DNA from: CAYYKK01 sp046351395
GTDB taxonomy: Bacteria; Myxococcota_A; Polyangia; Polyangiales; Polyangiaceae
Length of the DNA: 64,000 bases
Direction: 5' to 3'
NCBI GenBank assembly: GCA_046351395.1
Contig: JAXLYP010000017.1
Span: forward strand, 124,001 to 188,000
In this document: in pieces, positions 1 to 10,270 of the stretch
How the letters are laid out: every line of letters starts with the position of its first letter
Numbering within the stretch: position 1 is the stretch's first letter
Notes under the pieces: model-generated
Seen by the model: the letters and a program-made list of their open reading frames with translations, nothing else
What the model was told of the DNA's origin: nothing
Database searches by the model: none
Position numbers and translations under genes: made by a program

Positions 1-224
1 CCGACGCGCACGTCCATCTCGCACGAGACGAGGGTGAGGCCGCACGACTTCGGGACCCACCACCGCGCGAACAGCTCGGCCTTGGTCCACGCCGCGAACA
101 CGATGCGCGCGGGGGCGTTGAACGTGCGCTTCACGACGAGCTCCCGATCCGACGTCCTCTCCGCGCTCGTGCGGTTCGCCGCTGGGGTGGGCTCGTTCTT
201 ACTCTCGATCTTGTTCGCGTCCAT
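1..224 (-). CDS. AHSA1/SRPBCC-domain protein (3' part missing at window edge)
   Basis: The first ~74 residues of an activator-of-Hsp90-like (AHSA1, START/SRPBCC fold) protein are visible; the rest lies beyond base 1. After a hydrophilic N-terminus come the family's typical strand and helix: ELVVKRTFNAPARIVFAAWT, then the conserved aromatic segment LFARWWVPKSCG. The ATG at 222-224 lies inside the end of the upstream regulator gene (26-bp overlap), so the two are probably translationally coupled. ArsR-type repressor plus AHSA1 protein is a very common pair in soil bacteria. The AHSA1 member is usually a small-ligand-binding protein of unknown substrate. The substrate cannot be inferred here. 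Confidence 0.85.
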   Translation of the reverse strand, partial: MDANKIESKNEPTPAANRTSAERTSDRELVVKRTFNAPARIVFAAWTKAELFARWWVPKSCGLTLVSCEMDVRV

Positions 225-567
225 GCAGGGTCTCCTTCTGTGTCAGCTCCTCGACGACTTGGTCCAACGCGTCGAAGCGTGCTTCCCAAAGCTTTCGGTA
301 CCGCTCGAGCCACGCCGTCTCTTCGTCCAATCGGCGGAGGCCGAGCTTGCAGGTCCGCACGCGGCCGACCTTCTCCGTCGTGACGAGCCCAGCGCGCTCG
401 AGGACGGCGACGTGCTTCTTCATGCCCGTGAGGGTCATGTGGAACTTGTCCGCGAGGTCCGTGATGGACGCGTCGCTCCGGCCGAGCTGCTCGAGCACGC
501 CGCGCCGGGTCGCGTCCGAGATCGCGGCGAACGACGCGTTCAGGCGAGCGTTCGTAAACTGAACCAT
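199..567 (-). CDS. ArsR-family winged-helix transcriptional regulator
   Basis: 122-aa protein of normal length for an ArsR/SmtB-type winged-helix repressor. Residues ~10-85 form the DNA-binding domain: the helix with ISDATRRGVLEQL, the recognition region ITDLADKFHMTLTGMKKHVAVLERAGL, and a wing with VTTEKVGRVRTCKL. There is no cysteine metal-binding motif on the recognition helix, so it belongs to the non-metal 'SRPBCC-partner' branch. The 3' end overlaps the AHSA1 gene, and the two presumably form an autoregulated operon. The gene is divergent from the lipoprotein gene at 646, with ~80 bp between them holding both promoters. Confidence 0.9.
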   Translation of the reverse strand: MVQFTNARLNASFAAISDATRRGVLEQLGRSDASITDLADKFHMTLTGMKKHVAVLERAGLVTTEKVGRVRTCKLGLRRLDEETAWLERYRKLWEARFDALDQVVEELTQKETLHGREQDRE

Positions 568-645
568 GTGGTTTAGCGTTTAGCGCGCGCGATTCGTCGT
601 GTCCAGCGAAGAAGTTCACGAGGCCGATCGTGGTATCGATCTCGG

Positions 646-1209
646 ATGCGAAGGCTCACTCTCCTCGCGCTCTGTCTCGCGCTCGCGCCCGCGGTCGGCT
701 GCGTGAGCGAGCCGCGCGTCGTCATCGATCACGCGGAGGTGAAGGGGGTGTCCCTCTCGGGGATCGACCTCGGCGTCGTCCTCGCGATCCGGAACGACAA
801 CGTGTTCGACGTGAAGCTTCGGCGCGTCCACGCGGACGTGACGATCGCCCGGAAGATCAAGCTCGCGCCCGTCGACATGGTCCCGGACGTGTGGATCCCC
901 GCCGACGACAAGATCAAGCTCGCCGTGGACGTGAAGGTCCCGCTGACCATCGTCCCCGCGATCCTCGAGTCCACGCTCGAGGAGGGCAGCGTCCCTTACC
1001 GCATTGTCGGCGACGCCGACGTCACCGCGACGCGGACCTTCGGCATCGAGGAGGATCATTATCCGTTCGATCAAGAGGGTACGGTCCCGCGCAGCCTGTT
1101 CATGAAGCTCTCCCCCGGCGGCATCCAGATCGACATCGGCGGGAGCGAATCCCTCGTTCCGAAAGACGGCCCGAAGGAGGGCCCGAAGCCCGAGGACCCG
1201 AAGCCGTGA
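646..1209 (+). CDS. LEA14-like (WHy-domain) lipoprotein
   Basis: 187 aa. It starts with a short signal peptide and a lipobox ending AVGC (Cys19), so it is a probable outer- or inner-membrane lipoprotein. Residues ~25-150 show the LEA type 2 / water-stress-hypersensitivity (WHy) pattern: a beta sandwich with alternating hydrophobic strands, a SGIDLGVVLAIRNDNVFDVKL strand-turn-strand core and a second VDVKVPLTIV strand. The tail is Pro/Lys/Glu-rich (KDGPKEGPKPEDPKP). Family members are associated with desiccation or envelope stress, but the exact function is unknown. The start was chosen because it gives an intact signal peptide. Confidence 0.72.
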   Translation: MRRLTLLALCLALAPAVGCVSEPRVVIDHAEVKGVSLSGIDLGVVLAIRNDNVFDVKLRRVHADVTIARKIKLAPVDMVPDVWIPADDKIKLAVDVKVPLTIVPAILESTLEEGSVPYRIVGDADVTATRTFGIEEDHYPFDQEGTVPRSLFMKLSPGGIQIDIGGSESLVPKDGPKEGPKPEDPKP

Positions 1210-1290
1210 AGCTCATCCGGCGCTTTTCACTATCGGACAGCCCCCGATAGCCACTTGTCGCGCGCCGATGCCCTGAAGTAAGGATGCGGG

Positions 1291-2268
1291 ATGCTCCGAA
1301 CCCTCGTTCGTCCCCTGCTCGTCGCCACGGTCGGTCTCGCGCTCGTCGCTTGCGGAGGCGGTGACTCGAAAGGAACCGGGAGCTCCAGCGCGAAGGCCAA
1401 GGGCAAAGGCGCGCCGACGTCGGCGCCCGGCAGCACGGGCGCCGCGAACACGGGCGCTGCGAACACCAACACCGCCGTCCCCGCGCCCACGTTCGCCGTC
1501 GCCCCGGGCAAAGGGTTGAGCGTGCCGGTGTGGTGGGGAGGCATGAAGTACACCCTCGGGGACGTGCGCTACGACGCGGGGGAGCACACGCTCCTCATCG
1601 ACGTGGAGATCGACAACCTCCTCAAGTCGAACCAGAACCCGCAGCCCACCGCGCTGCTCGAGTCGAACGGCGAGGTGCTGAGCCACGGCGGGCTCAAGGA
1701 CTACAAAGAGATCGTCGCCAAGTCGAAGGTCCGCACCGCGCTCACCTTCGACGTCAGCGCGTTCGACGCCTCCAAGACCACGCTCGTGTTCGGCGACGGC
1801 GCGGAGGCCCAAGTGCGCGTGCCGCTCTCCGGCGCGGGCCCGAACGTCACGGACGAGCCCGTGAAGCAGGCGTTCACGGGGGACATCGTCATCGGCCCGG
1901 CGACGTTCACCGTCCAGTCCACGGAGGTGCGCTGGGACTGGTATCCGCACGACACGGGGACCATCAAAAAGGACAAAGCGGCGCTGCTCCTCTTCGGGAA
2001 GCTCAAGGCCCCGAGCGACAAGGAGATCTTCGCCGTGACCGAGAAGTTCGAACTCACGCAGCCCGACGGGACGAAGCTCACCGCGGACGTCCTCGGGCCC
2101 GACAGTCACGTCGCGATGACGAAGACCGAAGAGGATTTTTATGTCCTCTTCACGATCGACGCGAAGGATCGCAAGTACGCGGGCGACTACACCCTGAACG
2201 TCACGCAGGATTGGGGGGCGGACGGCGCGGCCGTCTCCTCCGGACCCGTCAAGCTCTCGTTGAAGTAG
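1291..2268 (+). CDS. Lipoprotein of unknown function with Ala/Gly/Thr-rich linker
   Basis: 325 aa. A signal peptide with lipobox LVAC (Cys ~21) is followed by a low-complexity Ser/Lys/Gly/Ala/Asn/Thr linker to ~residue 70, then a ~250-residue beta-rich globular region without cysteines. I do not recognise the globular domain. Its alternating strands (for example LLIDVEIDNLL, TFTVQSTEVRWDWY, DYTLNVTQDW) suggest an immunoglobulin-like or DUF4352-like extracellular fold. It sits alone between the LEA-like lipoprotein and a membrane protein, all on the plus strand. Confidence 0.7.
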   Translation: MLRTLVRPLLVATVGLALVACGGGDSKGTGSSSAKAKGKGAPTSAPGSTGAANTGAANTNTAVPAPTFAVAPGKGLSVPVWWGGMKYTLGDVRYDAGEHTLLIDVEIDNLLKSNQNPQPTALLESNGEVLSHGGLKDYKEIVAKSKVRTALTFDVSAFDASKTTLVFGDGAEAQVRVPLSGAGPNVTDEPVKQAFTGDIVIGPATFTVQSTEVRWDWYPHDTGTIKKDKAALLLFGKLKAPSDKEIFAVTEKFELTQPDGTKLTADVLGPDSHVAMTKTEEDFYVLFTIDAKDRKYAGDYTLNVTQDWGADGAAVSSGPVKLSLK

Positions 2269-2326
2269 CGGTCGCCCCCGACCCGCGCTGCGGGAACCGC
2301 GGCTCGTCTTGAGGTAAAGGGGGGCC

Positions 2327-3724
2327 GTGGGTGCTTCCAAGCAGATCCCCGACCGCGATGGCCGGCGCGATGCGCTTTGGCTCGGCGTCGCCGCGGGCGC
2401 CGCCGCGCCGCTCCTCGGCGCCCTGTTGACGCTCGCCCGCGCGAACGCGCTCGACCCGGTGATCCCGCGTGTGGCGGAGTCACCAAGCTACGATCTCGAC
2501 TCTCGGCGGGTGGCCGAGAGCGATCCCGGTCTGGAGGCACCGCGCGGTGGGAGGCAGGAGCTCACCGACGCGTGTTGGATCCCCATGCGCTCCGGGCGGC
2601 TGCTGCGCCGCTACGAGGACACCGGGGTCGTCGAGGAGGTCGATCTCACGGGCCAGAAGCGCCCCTCCGTCGAGCGCGTGAAGGATCCGGGGACGCTCGT
2701 GTCCGAGATCGAGTCGACGTTCGAGCCGCGGTGTCGAGACGACGACGTCGTCGGGTGCTGCTTCCTGCAAGAGTCCACGAGCCGGTACGTCCGCGCCGAC
2801 GACAAACGACGGATCCTGAAGCGGTTCGGCGCGCGGCCCCGCCTCGCCGAGGCGAGCTCGATCCCCTCGCTGCTCTTCCTGTACGTGCTGAGCGGCGCGC
2901 TCGTCGCGCTCCTCACGCGCCGCGCGCCGGGTGGGCGGATCCTGCTCGGGACGACGTTCGCGGCCGTGGTCCAGTTGCTCGTGTGGGCCGGGTCGATGGA
3001 TTGGGGCGCCACGGGCGCGTTCTTCCAGCCCATGGCGGTCGGCGCGTGGGTCGCGCCCGCTGGCGCGCTGCTCGCGCTCGTCCTCCCGCTCGGCGTGGGT
3101 CTCGCGGTTGCGACCGGGGCGACCGTCACCAGCATCGTGGACCGCTCGAGCGGCCTCCACCGCTGCGGATCGTGTGACACCCTGACGGACGCGGAGGAGC
3201 GTCGAGACGCGTGCGCGACGTGCGGTGCGCGGCGATTCGTGCGCCCGCCGCGCCTTGGTCTCGCGGGGATGGCCGCGATCGCGACGGGCTTCGTGTTCAC
3301 GCTCCTCGTCCTCGCGCTCGGACGTGCGACCTCGATGTTCTATGTCTGTTCGCGCCCGATGGATGCCATTTGCACGCTCGCGGCCGAGCAGCACACGGGG
3401 CTCGCGCGGATCGACTTCACCGACGCGGTCGTGCTGCACGATTGGCTTCGCTACGCGCTCGTCACCGTGCCCGCGTTCTTCCTGGTCCCCTTCCTCGTGG
3501 GGCGCTTCGTTCGCGAAAGCCGGTCCGCGGCTCTCCTCTCCGCGCCCCTCTCCGTCGTCGTCACCACCGTCGCGTCCCTGCTCTTCGTCGTCCCCGAGCT
3601 GTCCCAGGTCTCGTTCACGTTCGTCTTCCAGCTCCACCTCCGCGCGTTCGCCTTTTGGCTGATCGCGGGCGGGCTTGGCGCCGCGCTCGGATCGAGGCTA
3701 CGAAGCGGCGCGGTGGGGTTCTGA
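2327..3724 (+). CDS. Polytopic membrane protein with a cytoplasmic-type zinc-ribbon insert
   Basis: 465 aa from a GTG start at 2327; I do not recognise the family. The layout is: N-terminal transmembrane helix (~15-40), a soluble region containing CCFLQESTS, two or three helices (~185-260), a short four-cysteine insert with CGSC...CATC spacing (~285-305, zinc-ribbon-like), then further helices to the C-terminus. The insert between membrane segments suggests a metal-stabilised loop. It precedes another unrecognised one-helix protein at 3816 by ~90 bp, and the two could be co-transcribed. Confidence 0.65.
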   Translation: MGASKQIPDRDGRRDALWLGVAAGAAAPLLGALLTLARANALDPVIPRVAESPSYDLDSRRVAESDPGLEAPRGGRQELTDACWIPMRSGRLLRRYEDTGVVEEVDLTGQKRPSVERVKDPGTLVSEIESTFEPRCRDDDVVGCCFLQESTSRYVRADDKRRILKRFGARPRLAEASSIPSLLFLYVLSGALVALLTRRAPGGRILLGTTFAAVVQLLVWAGSMDWGATGAFFQPMAVGAWVAPAGALLALVLPLGVGLAVATGATVTSIVDRSSGLHRCGSCDTLTDAEERRDACATCGARRFVRPPRLGLAGMAAIATGFVFTLLVLALGRATSMFYVCSRPMDAICTLAAEQHTGLARIDFTDAVVLHDWLRYALVTVPAFFLVPFLVGRFVRESRSAALLSAPLSVVVTTVASLLFVVPELSQVSFTFVFQLHLRAFAFWLIAGGLGAALGSRLRSGAVGF

Positions 3725-3815
3725 CGCCGCGCCGAAGAGCACCAAGCCATGAGCGCCGCGAGGCCGGCCCGGCCCGCTGCGGGTCCGCGTCCTCGCAACT
3801 CCTCCGGAAAAGACG

Positions 3816-5552
3816 ATGAGCGACAAACTCCTCTACGTACTCGCCCAGGCCGGATACGCCGGCGAAATGGAATACGCGCTGATGCCCGCGCGCGTCGCGG
3901 ACCCGCTCCTCAGGCCGGTCTTGAAGTCCTCCGTGCGCTCCGCGATCAAGCGCGCGGAGGCAGCGACCAAGGAGCAGAAGAGCGATCACGTGCTCCGGCT
4001 CGCGTTCCTGCTCGAGGCGAAGAAGGTCCCCGAGGGCACCTCGAACGACGACGTCGGCGCGATCCAGGCCGCCTTCGCCGAGCACGCCAAGCCGTACGAA
4101 GCGGTGCGCAAGACGAGCTGGTCGATGACGCCGCTGCTCGTCGTCGCGGGGCTCGCGGCGGGCGGGACCGTCGCGTACTTGCAGCTGAAGCCGACGGCGA
4201 ACGAGAGCTTCATGTCGTCCCCGTTCGCGATCGCGGTGGCGCAGCCGCTCACCGACTTCGTCGGCGCGAAGAAGCACGAGGACGGGAAGAAGATCCTCCT
4301 CAGCGATCCGGTGAAGGATCAGCTCGGGGACACGTGGCCGCTCTGGAGGGACACCATCGAGGGCCCTGCGAAGTTGTACGAGTCGGGCGCGAACTTCCCC
4401 GAGGTGGCGAAGGCGGTCCAGAAGACGACGAGCGATCTGAACGACGCGCTCGCGAAGAAGAAGCTCCCCGTCTACGTCTCGCTCCAGCCGAAGGAGGCCT
4501 CGAAGTCCCACACGTTCATCGCGTTCGAGGTCGTCGACCGAGCGACCGCGAAGATCGGCGACAAGTCGCTCCGGATCGTCGAGGGCTACCGCATGGATGA
4601 CGTCGACGACGGGTGGCAGCTCGTCGCGCAGTCGGAGGGGAGCGACTGGGTCCGCGTGAACCTCAGCCTCTACTCGCACTATTGGCTCGATCTGATCGCG
4701 CCCTCCGTCTACCGCGGAAAGCCGATCTCGACGGTCCCCACCTCGGGGGAGGGACCGAAGCTCGACAAGGCGCTCAGCGCGGCGTTCAAGGGCGAGATCA
4801 ACCAATGCATCGGGCTCGACGACAAGGCGCTCGACGCGCTCTCGGTCGCCGTCGAGGAGCGCCGCCCGCGCTTCGAAACGATCGCGAAGAAGTTCAAGGC
4901 GTACGACGACGCGCCGAGGAACAAGCCCATCTTCCTCACGCCCGCCGTGCGCGCCGACATGACCAAGGCGCTGAAGGACGAGGCGACGCCCCTCCTCGAG
5001 TGGGAGGACAAAGTCCGCGCGAAGGTGACGGATTACTCCAAGGTGCTCGTCGAGTTCGCTCGCGCGGACGAGCACGCCTGGATCTACGCGCACCAAAACC
5101 TCGAGACGCCACCCCCTCCGCCGAAGGGGGACGAGGGCCAGGACCGGCCGAAGCGGCCGATGCTGGCGCCGAAATACAACGACCTCGCTGGTTGGCTCGC
5201 GTTCCTCGCGTCCAAGCCCAAGTGCTACCGCCTCGGGCTCTCGTACGTGATCCTCCTCGCGACGAAGCCCCACGAAGGCGGGACCAAGACCGTCGCGGAG
5301 CTCCAACAAGACTTCCCCGATTTTCCCGCCGACTGGGTGTTCGACAAGGGGCTCACGCTGATCGACGGACCCGGCGGGCTCGACCTCGCGGTGTACCTCG
5401 TGCTCGGCGAGCTCGGGCTCGACACGAACCCGCTCGTCGGCGCGACCGCGCTCCTCAAGAAGACGGACGAAGAGATCCAGGCGGCGGCGCAGAAGGCCTA
5501 CGAGAAGCGCTTCGGCCACGCCCCCACGGCGTACGCCCGCACCAGCGATTGA
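3816..5552 (+). CDS. Single-pass membrane protein of unknown function
   Basis: 578 aa, start ATG at 3816. Residues 1-95 are helical and charged; one clear transmembrane helix follows (~105-125, TPLLVVAGLAAGGTVAYLQL). The remainder is a large hydrophilic domain with two Lys/Glu-rich helical stretches and a proline run (PPPPPKGDEGQ, ~430). No catalytic motif is recognisable. Downstream lies the convergent OmpA gene. Confidence 0.65.
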   Translation: MSDKLLYVLAQAGYAGEMEYALMPARVADPLLRPVLKSSVRSAIKRAEAATKEQKSDHVLRLAFLLEAKKVPEGTSNDDVGAIQAAFAEHAKPYEAVRKTSWSMTPLLVVAGLAAGGTVAYLQLKPTANESFMSSPFAIAVAQPLTDFVGAKKHEDGKKILLSDPVKDQLGDTWPLWRDTIEGPAKLYESGANFPEVAKAVQKTTSDLNDALAKKKLPVYVSLQPKEASKSHTFIAFEVVDRATAKIGDKSLRIVEGYRMDDVDDGWQLVAQSEGSDWVRVNLSLYSHYWLDLIAPSVYRGKPISTVPTSGEGPKLDKALSAAFKGEINQCIGLDDKALDALSVAVEERRPRFETIAKKFKAYDDAPRNKPIFLTPAVRADMTKALKDEATPLLEWEDKVRAKVTDYSKVLVEFARADEHAWIYAHQNLETPPPPPKGDEGQDRPKRPMLAPKYNDLAGWLAFLASKPKCYRLGLSYVILLATKPHEGGTKTVAELQQDFPDFPADWVFDKGLTLIDGPGGLDLAVYLVLGELGLDTNPLVGATALLKKTDEEIQAAAQKAYEKRFGHAPTAYARTSD

Positions 5553-5641
5553 GCTCGTTTCCAGCTGCAAGAGTCATCGAGCGATCTCGGCCACCCGGGA
5601 GATGCGGAAGACAGACTCTGCCTTGAGTTCGAGCGGCGTCC

Positions 5642-7465
5642 TCAGGGGCTCTTCTTCTGCTTCACGACGAACTGGACCCGGCGGTTCTTCTGGCGGCCTT
5701 CGTCGGTGTCATTGTCTGCGATGGGGACGTCCATGCCGTAGCCCTTCGCCGTGAGACGCTTCTCGTCCACGCCCCGGTTCACGAGCGCGTTCTTCACGGT
5801 GATCGCGCGCGCGTTCGAGAGCGTCGCGTTGTAGATCCGCCCGCCGCGATTGTCCGTGTGGCCCTGGACCTCGACGAGCGTGAGCTCGGGGTGGTCCTTC
5901 AGCACCTTGGCGACCGCGTCGAGCAGCGCGCTCGAGACCGGCTTGATCGTCGCGCGGCCCGTGTCGAACTGGACCTGCTGCAGGATGACGATCTCGGTGT
6001 CCGTCAGGATGACGTCCGACGGCGGGCACCCGCGCTTGGAAGGATCCGCGCTGTCGACGCCCTTCTCCTTCGGGCACGCGTCCACGTCGTCGCGGAAGCC
6101 GTCCCCGTCCGTGTCGGGGGGGCAGCCGTTCTTCGCCGGATCGGGATCGGCGACGCCCGGGATCTGCGGGCACGCGTCCTTGTCGTCGGCGATGGTGTCG
6201 CCGTCCGCGTCCCCCACCGGGCAGCCGTTCTTCTTCGGATCGGGGTCGGCCACGCCGGGGATCTTCGGGCACGCGTCCACGTCGTCGAGGATCGTGTCTT
6301 GGTCCGCGTCGCGGATCGGGCACCCGTTCTTCTTCGGATCTGGATCGGCGATGCCGGCTTCGTCGGGGCACGCGTCGCCCGGATCGAGGATGCCGTCTTT
6401 GTCGCGGTCGCCTGGAGGCGGGCAGCCGTTCTTCTTGGGATCCTCGCTCCTCTCGCCCTTGACCTTCGGACACGCGTCCGCGTCGTCGAGGATCCCGTCG
6501 CCGTCGGTGTCGAGCACGGGCGGCTTCGGCTCGGGCGTGTAGAAGAAGCTGAACACGCCGCGGAAGTCCGGCGTCCCGACGCCCGACGTGAAACCTGGAC
6601 CGACACCGACGCCGACCTCGAGCGGGGAGACGAACCGGTACCTCACGCCCGCGAGCGCCTCGAAGTTCGTGCTCTGGTTCGTGATGTTCTCGACCGTCAC
6701 GCCGCCCGTGGCCTCGAGGCCGATCTGGAAGTTGCGCGCCGAGCCGAGCAGCGCGCCGACCCCCGCGCCCCACACGAACTCGTGGCCGTGCGTGAGCGAT
6801 GCGAACTCGCGCCGCCCCCGGAGCGTCGCCCCGGCCATGACCGAATAGATGAAGCGGTCCGCGCGCCCTCCGACCAGCAGGTGCGCTTGCCCTTTGGCGG
6901 TTCCGTTGCCGAGGAAGTCTCCCCCCGTCGCCGTCGGGATCCAGACATACCCGCCGACGCCGATCTGAAAGGGCGCGAAATAGTCTCCGAAGATGCGCAC
7001 GCGCGCGCCCAGGCGGAGATCTCCGACGCCCGGCTCATTGGGCGATTGGAAGCCGCTCGCTCCGGTGAAACCACCGCCGCTCACGGCGCCGTCCCCTTGG
7101 TTGAGGAGCGCGAACGGCATATCCGCGTTGAGCTCGATCCGATCGAACAGAGAGAACGCGAGGTTCACGTGCAGGAACATCTGGTGCTCGACGATCGCGC
7201 CGATCAACGTTCCATCGGCTGCGGCGAGGACGAGCGGATCGTGGGCGTAGTCGAGGACCACTCCTCCGTGGAACGCGACCTTCCCGGGCGCGTATGGCGA
7301 GGGGACGCCGAAGAAGCGATCCCCGGCGGGGGCCGGGTCGAACTCGGGGAGGTCGAGGTCTTGGCGGTCCTGTGCGAGCGACGTGGCCGGCGTGAGCGCC
7401 AGCGCTCCGACGAGCGACGCGAGGGTGTACGAACGTACCCGGCGGCTGACGGTCATCGGCGCCAT
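5642..7465 (-). CDS. OmpA-family outer-membrane protein with thrombospondin type 3 repeats
   Basis: 607 aa. An open frame continues further upstream, but the start is set at the ATG ending at 7465 because it overlaps the upstream kinase stop (TGATG) and is followed by a good Sec signal peptide ending SLAQ. The N-terminal ~260 residues look like an outer-membrane beta-barrel. Next come five calcium-binding thrombospondin type 3-like repeats (DTDGDGILDDADACP and variants). The C-terminal ~110 residues are an OmpA/MotB peptidoglycan-binding domain with VQFDTGRATI, the conserved GHTDNRGG and a final NRRVQFVV. It probably anchors the outer membrane to peptidoglycan. The overlap with the kinase gene suggests linked expression. 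Confidence 0.9.
   Translation of the reverse strand: MAPMTVSRRVRSYTLASLVGALALTPATSLAQDRQDLDLPEFDPAPAGDRFFGVPSPYAPGKVAFHGGVVLDYAHDPLVLAAADGTLIGAIVEHQMFLHVNLAFSLFDRIELNADMPFALLNQGDGAVSGGGFTGASGFQSPNEPGVGDLRLGARVRIFGDYFAPFQIGVGGYVWIPTATGGDFLGNGTAKGQAHLLVGGRADRFIYSVMAGATLRGRREFASLTHGHEFVWGAGVGALLGSARNFQIGLEATGGVTVENITNQSTNFEALAGVRYRFVSPLEVGVGVGPGFTSGVGTPDFRGVFSFFYTPEPKPPVLDTDGDGILDDADACPKVKGERSEDPKKNGCPPPGDRDKDGILDPGDACPDEAGIADPDPKKNGCPIRDADQDTILDDVDACPKIPGVADPDPKKNGCPVGDADGDTIADDKDACPQIPGVADPDPAKNGCPPDTDGDGFRDDVDACPKEKGVDSADPSKRGCPPSDVILTDTEIVILQQVQFDTGRATIKPVSSALLDAVAKVLKDHPELTLVEVQGHTDNRGGRIYNATLSNARAITVKNALVNRGVDEKRLTAKGYGMDVPIADNDTDEGRQKNRRVQFVVKQKKSP
6015..6525 (-). repeat. Five thrombospondin type 3-like coding repeats
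   Basis: A run of five diverged repeats of about 80-100 bp inside the OmpA gene. Each encodes an Asp-rich calcium-binding loop (D-x-D-x-D-G-x-x-D-D) ending in DACP, followed by a spacer such as ADPDPKKNGCP. At DNA level the spacer units are the most alike, as expected for repeats spread by unequal exchange. This is protein-coding, not an intergenic repeat. Confidence 0.85.
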
Positions 7466-10148
7466 CAGAGCATGTGCGGCGGGTCGGTCGTCAAGTCGAC
7501 GACGCGCGTGTTCGTCTTGTTCCGGATGAGGGTGAACGCGAACCCGGGACCGCACGCGAACGAGGGCGGCTCCACCATGACCGACCCCACGTCGGCGAGG
7601 ACGATCGGCTTCGGCGCTTGCCCCGGGGGACCGCGCCACAGAAACCACGCGTGGTTCTCCTCCTCGACCGCGAACTCCGTGACTCCGTCGCTGCACCCAC
7701 CCCAGCCGGTCGCGGAGACGGTGTTCGGGATCTCCACGCACCCCCCCGACGGCGGACAGCGGAGGCGGCCCGAGAACGTGATGCCCGCTTCGTCGCACGC
7801 GACGTCGAGGTAGCCGCCTACCGGGAGCGTGCGCAGCGTGGGCGCGTCCTCGGCGCGCCACGTCACGAGGCCGCTCCGCGACTCGAGGCTCGTGTCGTAG
7901 AGGTAGAGGTAGGTCGTGTCTCCGGAGCGACAGCCTGCGTCGAGATCCAGGTATCCGTCGAGTTCGCCGAGCTCGCGGGCCGGTGCGTCCAGCGGCTCGT
8001 CGTAGACATGGAGCGGAGTCGTGTTCGCCGGGATCGGCGCGTCCGGATCGCTGGGCTTCTTGAGGGGCATCCGGCCCATCAAGAGCGTCTTGTCCCACGC
8101 GACCCAGACGCGTGGATCGTCCCAGTCGCTCGTTCTGACGCGCCGCTCGACGACCTCCTCCCCGCCCTGCGCGATGCGCGTGATCGCGACCTCGCCGCGC
8201 TTCGATCCCCGCGGACGAAGCGCGGCTCGTCCCGGCCCGCGTGGGTGCCCTGCCAGAGGTCCGGGAGGTCGAGGATCGGCCGCTCCGGACCGACGCGCGG
8301 CAGAAGCGCGAGCCCGTGATCCGTCGCGACCAGGACAACGTCGCCGAGCGGCGGTGACGACACCACGGCTCCGATGCTCCCTTTCGGGGCGCTATACGTC
8401 GCGCAGTCCATCCCCGCCTTTGAGAAATCACAGACAATCATCGAGCGGGTCGTGCGGAACGTCCGCCGTCGGATGCCCCCTCCGCGGAGCTTCGTCGTGC
8501 CGAGATCGTCCGACGCGTTGGCGCTGATCGGCTGACTCCCGGGGGCCTCCATGTCCAGCGCCGCCGTCGTGAGCTGCGGCGGTGTGAGCTTGGGATCCAC
8601 CTTGCCGCCGTCGAGCCCGAGCCCCGAGCTCCCGTCGAGCGCGTTCTCGAGCGCTGCTGCTACGCCCTCGTTTGGAATGTCTGCGGGACGGGCGAGCGCG
8701 TCCATTTGCTTCGCGAAGCTCTGCGCGTGCGTGCTCGCGCGGTCGACGAGGTCGGCAACGACGCGCGCATAGCGCACGCAGCCGAGGAGGTCGCTCTTCG
8801 CCTCGCTCGACGGCAGCGGCGCCCCCCTCCGCGCTCCCTCGAGGCGGTTCAGCGTCTTCTGGAGGTCCAAGCGGCGTCGCAGCTCGCTCACCGCCTCGTC
8901 CTTCTCGGGGACCTTGCCGAGCGCGCACGCGAGGAAGCTCGCCCACGCGTCTCGGCGTGCCCGATCGGTCGTGTGTCCCTCGTACCAAAGCGCGAACGAC
9001 ACGCCGGCGACCACGAGCGCGGGGATCACGGAGAGCTTGAGGAAGAGGCGGAGGCGCTTGGCTCGCTCCTCTCGGTAACGAGCCTCCGCCCCGCGGACCT
9101 CCGCGTCGACGTCCGCGCCTTGGAGGCGAGCGGTGCTCGTGGGCCCCAGGGTCTCCGAGGCGGCGGCCGTTCGGGCCGCGCTCTCGGGGGCTCCGCTCGC
9201 GGACTCGGCGGCGGGGCGAGGCGGGGGGGCCGTCGGCTCCGACGCGGACGCCTCGGGGATGACGAGGGGGGTACGCCGAGTCACGCCGAGCGCCGCGGCG
9301 AGCGCGGTCACGGCGCCTCCGGCGGTCGCGAACCGAGCCTCGGGATCTCGGTTCACGCAGCGCACGAAGAAATCGTCGAACGCGTCCCCGGCGTGGTCGA
9401 ACAGGGGCACCACGGCGCCCTGCTCTCGCGCGCGCTCGCTCGCCTTCGCGAGGTCGTCCGCGACGAGCTCTTTCATGATCGCGAACGCGGATTCGCCCAG
9501 CCAATACGGGGTCCCCACGAGCGCTCGATAGGCGATGAGTCCGAGCGGCCAAATGTCTGCGCGCGGCCCGACCGCGGCCCGGCCGTCGCCCTGTTCGGGC
9601 GCCATGTATGCGATCGTCCCGCCCGCCGTCGTCCCCGTGTGCGTCGCCTGCTCGAGGATCTTCGCGATCCCGAAGTCGAGCACCTTCACCACGTTGGGGC
9701 GACCGGGGCGCGCCTGGATGAACAGGTTCTCCGGCTTGATGTCTCGGTGCACCACGCCCTTCGCGTGTGCGCTGTCGAGCGCCTCGGCGGTCTGCCGAAG
9801 GACCTCGACGAGCGTCTCGGGCTCGAGCGTGCGCACTCGATCCAGGATCTGCCCGAGGTCCCGGCCGGACAGATATTCCATGACGAGCCAGGGAGAGCCC
9901 GCCTCGTCCCGCCCCGCGTCGAGGACGTCGACGATGTGGGTCGCGTCCTCGATGCGCGCGCCGATCTGGGCCTCCTGCAGGAACCGCTCGACCGTCGTCG
10001 GATCCGTGAGGAGGTGAGGCAGCACGATCTTGAGCGCGCCGCGCTTCTTCGTGCGGCGGTGGTGGACGACGTACACCTCGCCCATGCCGCCCGACCCGAG
10101 CAAACGCTCGACGACGTACTTGTCGAAGCTGTCGCCAGGCCGCAGCAC
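7465..10148 (-). CDS. Transmembrane Ser/Thr protein kinase A (one frameshift)
   Basis: A Hanks-type kinase read in two frames. From the ATG at 10148 come GSGGMGEVY (~18-26), catalytic Lys40, HRDIKPEN (His134, Asp136) and DFG (Asp158), so the catalytic residues are all present. An Ala/Pro/Ser linker precedes one transmembrane helix (~367-388) and a C-terminal extracytoplasmic domain. The frame breaks near 8207-8210, in a CCCC run on the plus strand. One extra base there joins it to the frame ending at 7465, whose text (CPPSGGCVEI, GWGGCSDG, CGPGFAFTL) matches the C-terminus of kinase B next door. So this is one gene with a missing base, either a consensus error or a recent lesion. The downstream OmpA gene overlaps its stop. 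Confidence 0.82.
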
Positions 10149-10270
10149 CGGAAGAACGTAGGGGGATCGCTCCTCTCGGAGAAGAGAATCCTCGCGCTGG
10201 ACCGGACGACGTCAGCCCTCGTGGTGGCTCCGGAGCGAACGCGACGGGAGACTCGCGAGAACGACCCGCG

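Noticed and set aside
3615..5570. A 651-codon minus-strand frame opposite the unknown membrane protein genes
   Set aside because: Composition (Arg, Leu, Glu runs) is that of an antisense shadow; the plus-strand frames have signal or membrane segments.
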